From: Brevibacillus fluminis
Lineage (GTDB): Bacteria > Bacillota > Bacilli > Brevibacillales > Brevibacillaceae
Direction of reading: 5' to 3'
NCBI RefSeq assembly: GCF_003710825.1
Contig: NZ_RHHQ01000008.1
Span: 558,001-622,000, forward strand
Length of the DNA stretch: 64,000 nucleotides
In this document: piece after piece, positions 59,902 to 64,000 of the stretch
Layout of the letters: every line of letters begins with the position of its first letter
Numbering within the stretch: the first letter of the stretch is position 1
Notes under the pieces: model-generated
Databases searched by the model: none
What the model was told of the DNA's origin: nothing
The model's input: only the letters and a program-made list of their open reading frames with translations
Translations under genes and position numbers: made by a program

Positions 59902-61326
59902 TTATTCTTCCGTCTCTCTCATGCCGTGCTTGCGAATCCGATACTGCAAGCTTTGCCTGCTGATTCCCAGCTCGCGTGCCGCTTTGGAGACGTTTCCTTT
60001 ATGCTTCTCCAGCACTTTTTCCACATAATATTGTTCGAACTCGTCCATTTTGCTTTTCAAATCCATCTTGCCGTTATCGACCGCGACATCGAACTGGGTA
60101 GGCATCACGCTCGGCAATGGCGCCAGCTGCTCTTCCTTCCATTGCGATTTGCGTCGGAACTGATACGGCAAATGCGAAAACGTGATATGCGGCTCATCCG
60201 TCATCATGTTCATCGCGCCTTCCACGACATGCTCCAGCTCGCGCACGTTGCCCAGCCATTCATAATCGAAAAAGCAGCGGCGCACTTCTTCGGACATCGA
60301 CTCCACCGACATTTGGAACAGGCGGTTGTATTTGTGGATGAATTTTTGCACCAGCTGCGGGATGTCGCTTTTCCGCTCGCGCAGCGGCGGGATGTACAGT
60401 GCGACTACGCTCAGGCGGTAGTACAAGTCTTTGCGCATCCGGTTTTCGTTGATGGCGTCGATTGGGTCTTCGTTGATCGTCGCGATGATACGCACATCCA
60501 CATCGATGTCTTTCGTATCGCCGACCCGGCGCACCTTTTTCTCCTGCAGCACGCGCAGCAGCTTCGCCTGCAGATGCGGGCTGAGCGAGTTGATCTCATC
60601 GAGCAGCAACGTGCCTTTGTTGGCGAGCTCGAACAATCCAGGCCGCTCGATCGCCCCGGTGAATGCCCCGCGCTTTGTCCCGAACAGAATCCCTTCGATG
60701 AGCGTGTCCGGCAGTGCTGCGCAGTTTTGCGCGATGAACGGCTCGGCTGCACGGGAGCTTTCGTTGTGGATGCTCTGGGCAAACAGCTCCTTGCCTGTCC
60801 CCGTTTCCCCGATGATCAGAACGGAGGACGATGTGCGTGAAGCACGCTTCGCGTTTTCGATCACTTCCTGGAATGCCTGGCTCTCCCCGATAATTTCATC
60901 AAACGTAAAACGGGTGTCTCCCTTCAGGATGTTCCCGCGTAAAATTTGCTCCATCTTGGTAATATCATTGGCGATTTCCATCGCGCCGATAATCTCGCCA
61001 TCACCATCTGTAATGGGAAAGGAATTGGTCGCGATCGTAATTTCTTTCCCTTTGTCATTGAAATAGGTTTGCTTGACGTTTTTGGTTACCTGGCCTTCCT
61101 GGAGTGCCGACAGCAGCGTGCTTTCCTCATTTTCAAGAAATTGGAACACTTCATGAATGTTTTTGTTCAGCACCACATCCCTGCTCATGGATTCAATCTC
61201 CGCCATTTTGCGGTTATAGATGATTGATTTGCCATTTTCATCGATGACATGGACGCCCTCGTTGATCTCGTCCAAAATGTACTCGAAAATTTTGCGAAAC
61301 CGTTTTTCTTCCATCATCTCAGCCAT
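59902..61326 (-). CDS. rocR: Sigma-54 activator RocR
   Basis: 474 residues from ATG 61326, eight bases after GGAG; an ATG 39 bases upstream has a poorer site. PAS domain (about 10-120: ILDEINEGVHVIDENGKSIIYNRKMAEIESM), AAA+ domain (about 140-375) with GETGTGKE, an intact GAFTGA loop, LLLDEINSL and RMRKDLYYRLSVV, and a Fis-type end (HKGNVSKAARELGISRQSLQYRIRKHG). Close along its length to B. subtilis RocR, which turns on arginine and ornithine breakdown. Divergent from rocD, which has a sigma-54 promoter. Confidence 0.92.
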   Translation of the reverse strand: MAEMMEEKRFRKIFEYILDEINEGVHVIDENGKSIIYNRKMAEIESMSRDVVLNKNIHEVFQFLENEESTLLSALQEGQVTKNVKQTYFNDKGKEITIATNSFPITDGDGEIIGAMEIANDITKMEQILRGNILKGDTRFTFDEIIGESQAFQEVIENAKRASRTSSSVLIIGETGTGKELFAQSIHNESSRAAEPFIAQNCAALPDTLIEGILFGTKRGAFTGAIERPGLFELANKGTLLLDEINSLSPHLQAKLLRVLQEKKVRRVGDTKDIDVDVRIIATINEDPIDAINENRMRKDLYYRLSVVALYIPPLRERKSDIPQLVQKFIHKYNRLFQMSVESMSEEVRRCFFDYEWLGNVRELEHVVEGAMNMMTDEPHITFSHLPYQFRRKSQWKEEQLAPLPSVMPTQFDVAVDNGKMDLKSKMDEFEQYYVEKVLEKHKGNVSKAARELGISRQSLQYRIRKHGMRETEE

Positions 61327-61397
61327 GTTTTCGTCTCCATTTTCCCTGCCAAAAATTTTTGCCATTCAGCGCCTTGCAAATTGGCTTAGCACCTACC

Positions 61398-61453
61398 TGC
61401 AAAATTAATTACCCATTCATCACAAAATGTAAACGGAAAAACTTGATTTTGCA
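61398..61453. promoter_or_regulatory. Candidate RocR binding sites
   Basis: TGCAAAAT (61398-61405) and its reverse complement ATTTTGCA (61446-61453) lie between rocR and the rocD promoter. Position suits an activator site; spacing (48 bases) is wide, so they may belong to two sites. Confidence 0.4.
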
Positions 61454-61465
61454 AGGATTTTTAGT

Positions 61466-61482
61466 TTGGCATCAGATTTGCA
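61466..61482 (+). promoter_or_regulatory. Sigma-54 promoter of rocD
   Basis: TTGGCATC (61466-61473), AGAT, TTGCA (61478-61482). Against YTGGCACG-N4-TTGCW two bases differ; GG and GC elements are spaced correctly. Confidence 0.8.
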
Positions 61483-61537
61483 ATACTAATACAGCATAAC
61501 AGCGCGACAGTCTTTTACCTAGAAAGGGGAAGCTAAC

Positions 61538-62731
61538 ATGGCAGATACAAAATCGATTATCCAAAAAGCAGAGAAATTCGGTGCACATAACTACCATCCA
61601 TTGCCGATCGTTATCGCGAAAGCAGAAGGCGTTTGGGTTTACGATCCAGAAGGAAACAAATACCTGGACATGCTGAGCGCATACTCCGCTCTCAACCAAG
61701 GCCATCGTCACCCACGCATCATCAAAGCGTTGAAAGACCAGGCTGACAAAGTAACTCTCTCCTCCCGCGCGTTCCACAACGAGCAACTGGGTGAGTTCTA
61801 CGAAAAACTTTCCAACCTGACTGGTAAAGAAATGATCCTGCCGATGAACACTGGCGCGGAAGCTGTTGAAACCGCAATCAAAGCTGTTCGCCGTTGGGCT
61901 TACGACAAAAAAGGCGTTGCCGAAAACAGTGCGGAAATCATCGTTTGTGAAGGTAACTTCCACGGACGTACAACGACTATCACATCGTTCTCTTCCGATC
62001 CTGACTATCGCCGCGGCTTTGGTCCTTTCACACCAGGCTTCAAAATCATTCCTTACGGCGATATCGAAGCGCTCCGTGCAGCGATCACGCCAAATACCGC
62101 TGCGTTCATGTGCGAACCGATTCAAGGTGAAGCAGGCATCCTGATTCCAACAGAAGGCTTCCTCAAAGCGGCGAGCGAGCTGTGCAAAGAAAACAACGTG
62201 CTGTTCATCGCTGACGAAATTCAAACGGGCTTTGGCCGTACAGGCAAAATGTTCGCTTGCGATTGGGAAGGCGTAACACCTGATATGTACGTAATGGGGA
62301 AAGCACTGGGCGGCGGCGTACTGCCAGTATCCGCAGTAGCAGCGAGCGAAGAAATTCTCGGCGTGTTCGAACCAGGCTCCCACGGCTCCACCTTCGGCGG
62401 AAACCCGCTGGCGTGTGCAGTAGCTGTTGCCGCTATGGACGTATTGAAGGATGAAAACCTTGCTGAGCGTTCCCAAGAGCTGGGTAGCTACTTCAAAGAG
62501 CAATTGCAACAAATCAACCACCCTGACGTCAAAGAGGTTCGCGGTCGCGGTTTGTTCATCGGCCTCGAATTGAAAGGCAAAGCTCGTCCATACTGCGAGC
62601 AATTGAAAGAACTCGGCCTGCTGTGCAAAGAAACGCATGAAACAACCATCCGTTTCGCACCGCCGCTCGTGATCAGCAAAGAAGATCTGGATTGGGCAAT
62701 CGCTCAAATCAAAAAAGTGTTCGCGCAATAA
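61538..62731 (+). CDS. rocD: Ornithine aminotransferase
   Basis: 397 residues, ATG behind AAAGGGG. Class III PLP enzyme: [68 protein letters not shown] (PLP-phosphate Asp) and the PLP-lysine in [15 protein letters not shown]. It converts ornithine and 2-oxoglutarate to glutamate semialdehyde and glutamate. Codons appear more strongly biased than in its neighbours, as in highly expressed genes. Driven by sigma-54 and RocR. Confidence 0.95.
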   Translation: MADTKSIIQKAEKFGAHNYHPLPIVIAKAEGVWVYDPEGNKYLDMLSAYSALNQGHRHPRIIKALKDQADKVTLSSRAFHNEQLGEFYEKLSNLTGKEMILPMNTGAEAVETAIKAVRRWAYDKKGVAENSAEIIVCEGNFHGRTTTITSFSSDPDYRRGFGPFTPGFKIIPYGDIEALRAAITPNTAAFMCEPIQGEAGILIPTEGFLKAASELCKENNVLFIADEIQTGFGRTGKMFACDWEGVTPDMYVMGKALGGGVLPVSAVAASEEILGVFEPGSHGSTFGGNPLACAVAVAAMDVLKDENLAERSQELGSYFKEQLQQINHPDVKEVRGRGLFIGLELKGKARPYCEQLKELGLLCKETHETTIRFAPPLVISKEDLDWAIAQIKKVFAQ

Positions 62732-62751
62732 GTTTTTGCACATATACGATG

Positions 62752-62784
62752 CATCAGCCGCCAATCATTTTTGCGGCTGATGAT
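62752..62784 (+). terminator. Terminator after rocD
   Basis: CATCAGCCGC / GCGGCTGATG stem with a T-rich loop; T-run weak. Confidence 0.65.
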
Positions 62785-62787
62785 TAT

Positions 62788-62823
62788 CAAAAAAGAACCG
62801 CCGGGCTTCCCCGACGGTTCTTT
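62788..62823 (-). terminator. Terminator of the aldo/keto reductase gene
   Basis: Minus strand: AAAGAACCG-T-CGGG pairs with CCCG-C-CGGTTCTTT (one mismatch), then a T-run. Confidence 0.8.
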
Positions 62824-62833
62824 GCTGTGTTTA

Positions 62834-63670
62834 TCAAATTTTTTCATATACCACGTCCGGATCGGGCCCGGTTCTTTTGTCTTGGTTCAGTGCATCGATG
62901 CTTGCCATTTCTTCATCGTTCAGTGCAAAGTCGTAAATCGCAGCATTTTCGGCGATTCGGCTTGGTGTGGCCGATTTCGGGATCACGATCAGATCCCGCT
63001 GCACATGCCAGCGCAAAATGATCTGCGCCGCTGACTTGCTGTGCACCTGTGCGATCTGGGCAATCACCGGATCTTGCAGAACCGCACCTCTGCCAAGCGG
63101 ACTCCACGCTTCGCCTTCGATGCCGTGTGCGTTCATGTAGTCGAGCAGCGGGCGCTGAGTCAAGTAAGGGTGGCACTCGATCTGATTGACCGCAGGCTGT
63201 ACATTCGCCCGGGTTGCGAGCTTTTCCAAATGCTCGATCTGGAAGTTGCATACCCCGATCGCGCGCACTAGCTTTTCTTCATACAAGCGCTCGAACGCGC
63301 GCCATGTCTCGAAAAAATGTGTTTTGGATGGCCAATGCACAAGCAAGAGGTCGAGCTGCTTCAGCTGCATCTCCTTCATCGACTGTTCGAATGAGGATAG
63401 CGTCTGATCGTAGCCTTGCTTTTCATTGGTGATTTTGGTGGTGATGAACAGCTCGTTTTGCGGAACCGAACTGCGATGCAAGAGCGAGGCTAGCAGACCT
63501 TCGTTCTGATAAAACTGCGCCGTGTCAAACGAGCGGTACCCGACCTCCAAAGCTTTGCCGATCGCAACCTCCGCTTCGGCCTCTTCCTTGATCAAATAAA
63601 CGCCAAAGCCATGCTGCGGCATCAAAACGCCATTGCTCAACTTGATGCAATCTTGTATGGATCGTTTCAT
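62834..63670 (-). CDS. Aldo/keto reductase
   Basis: 278 residues from ATG 63670, seven bases after GGAGGAGG; the long upstream frame lies over the preceding gene. Catalytic Asp-Tyr-Lys-His: FDTAQFYQNE (here Phe-Tyr pair in QFYQNE), ITTKI and LLVHWP; the NADPH loop reads VIPKSATPSRIAENAAIYDF. Like YvgN/YtbE-type reductases of glyoxals and other small aldehydes. It follows the MFS gene by 22 bases. Confidence 0.9.
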   Translation of the reverse strand: MKRSIQDCIKLSNGVLMPQHGFGVYLIKEEAEAEVAIGKALEVGYRSFDTAQFYQNEGLLASLLHRSSVPQNELFITTKITNEKQGYDQTLSSFEQSMKEMQLKQLDLLLVHWPSKTHFFETWRAFERLYEEKLVRAIGVCNFQIEHLEKLATRANVQPAVNQIECHPYLTQRPLLDYMNAHGIEGEAWSPLGRGAVLQDPVIAQIAQVHSKSAAQIILRWHVQRDLIVIPKSATPSRIAENAAIYDFALNDEEMASIDALNQDKRTGPDPDVVYEKI

Positions 63671-63692
63671 CACGCTTCCTCCTCCATTTGTT

Positions 63693-64000
63693 TTAGCGCG
63701 GTTCCCCCGTTTTTTTGTCCCAGACAAAGCTGACCAACGCAAGTAGCAATCCGCATAACGACAACAGCGCGCCAAACCACGGCAACGCAGCCAGCCCAAC
63801 ATAGTTGATCACCAAACCACCGAGAAACGCGCCACCGGCATTCCCCAGATTGAGGGCGGAGTGATTCGAAGTAGATGCGAGCGCAGGTGCGTCTTTTGCC
63901 AATGTCATAATCCGTACCTGTAGGCCGGGAAGCACGCAAAACGAAGCAACACCCCAGATGAAAATGATGACCACTGTCGCGACCGGAACATGCTGGACGA
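63693..64000 (-). CDS. MFS exporter, partial (C-terminal part)
   Basis: Only the last hundred or so codons lie in the window; the start is beyond the right edge. Segments VVIIFIWGVASFCVLPGLQVRIMTLA and SNHSALNLGNAGGAFLGGLVINYVGLAALPWFGALL are characteristic of the YdhP/AraJ-like sugar or drug efflux branch. Ends KTGEPR 22 bases before the aldo/keto reductase start, so both share a transcript. Confidence 0.8.
   Translation of the reverse strand, partial: VQHVPVATVVIIFIWGVASFCVLPGLQVRIMTLAKDAPALASTSNHSALNLGNAGGAFLGGLVINYVGLAALPWFGALLSLCGLLLALVSFVWDKKTGEPR

Noticed and set aside
61472..62764. Long minus-strand frame of 430 codons opposite rocD
   Set aside because: Exact antisense of a strongly biased, well-conserved gene; composition (Phe, Cys, Arg-rich) is typical of such shadows and there is no ribosome-binding site.
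1..64000. CRISPR arrays, insertion sequences, attachment sites, rRNA and tRNA
   Set aside because: No regularly spaced repeats, transposase motifs, terminal repeats or RNA gene patterns were found by reading; short repeats seen are hairpins or operators.

Overview
The window reads as chromosome of a spore-former-type Firmicute of the Brevibacillus/Paenibacillus kind. This is inferred from strong AGGAGG-type ribosome-binding sites, base composition a little above half G+C by eye, PBSX-type tail genes, and a regulator set (OhrR, CitST, RocR, several sigma-54 activators) typical of that group. No rRNA, tRNA, CRISPR array or insertion sequence was found.

Left end (1-9120, all minus strand): a contractile phage-tail cluster running off the left edge. 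In transcription order it holds an ArpU-like activator, a candidate promoter, a leader hairpin, a tail-terminator gene, a YqzN/XkzA-like gene, sheath, tube, the XkdN chaperone with a canonical -1 slippery site, the tape measure, a LysM protein, an XkdQ-like hub protein and a DUF2577 protein. No capsid, portal or terminase gene lies before the tail genes, so a headless tail-like bacteriocin is the best reading.

9290-23120: housekeeping and stress genes. These are glutathione peroxidase with OhrR, the citrate transporter CitM with its two-component system CitST, an HxlR regulator, a MarR regulator with a palindromic operator before a membrane-protein/NAD(P)-binding pair, a methyltransferase, a LysR / hydrolase / drug-exporter divergon, and oligoendopeptidase F.

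23149-28720: a glutamate-synthase-like flavoenzyme, a glycosyltransferase, a lipase-like hydrolase, an acetyltransferase and a fatty-acid desaturase.

29052-40868 (minus): a large peptide/amide-use cluster with nitrilase, binding protein, two permeases, a YesM/YesN-like two-component system, a multi-pass membrane protein, two ATPases, an acetamidase/formamidase and an M42 aminopeptidase. The kinase has almost no outside domain, so the adjacent membrane protein may be the sensor.

41002-52637 and 59902-62731: three sigma-54 activator genes, each beside a catabolic unit whose start carries a -24/-12 promoter: 3-hydroxybutyrate dehydrogenase with a GntP permease, a P1/DmpA-type aminopeptidase with an APC permease, and ornithine aminotransferase (RocD) with RocR. 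Between the first two lie an AraC regulator, a VOC protein, a DMT exporter, a TetR remnant and a structured leader-like stretch.

52781-59891: four acetyltransferases, a zinc-type CDF exporter, two Fur-like boxes before a cysteine-rich YuzB-like protein, a TrmB regulator with AzlCD, and a DMT transporter. The right end has an aldo/keto reductase and a truncated MFS exporter.
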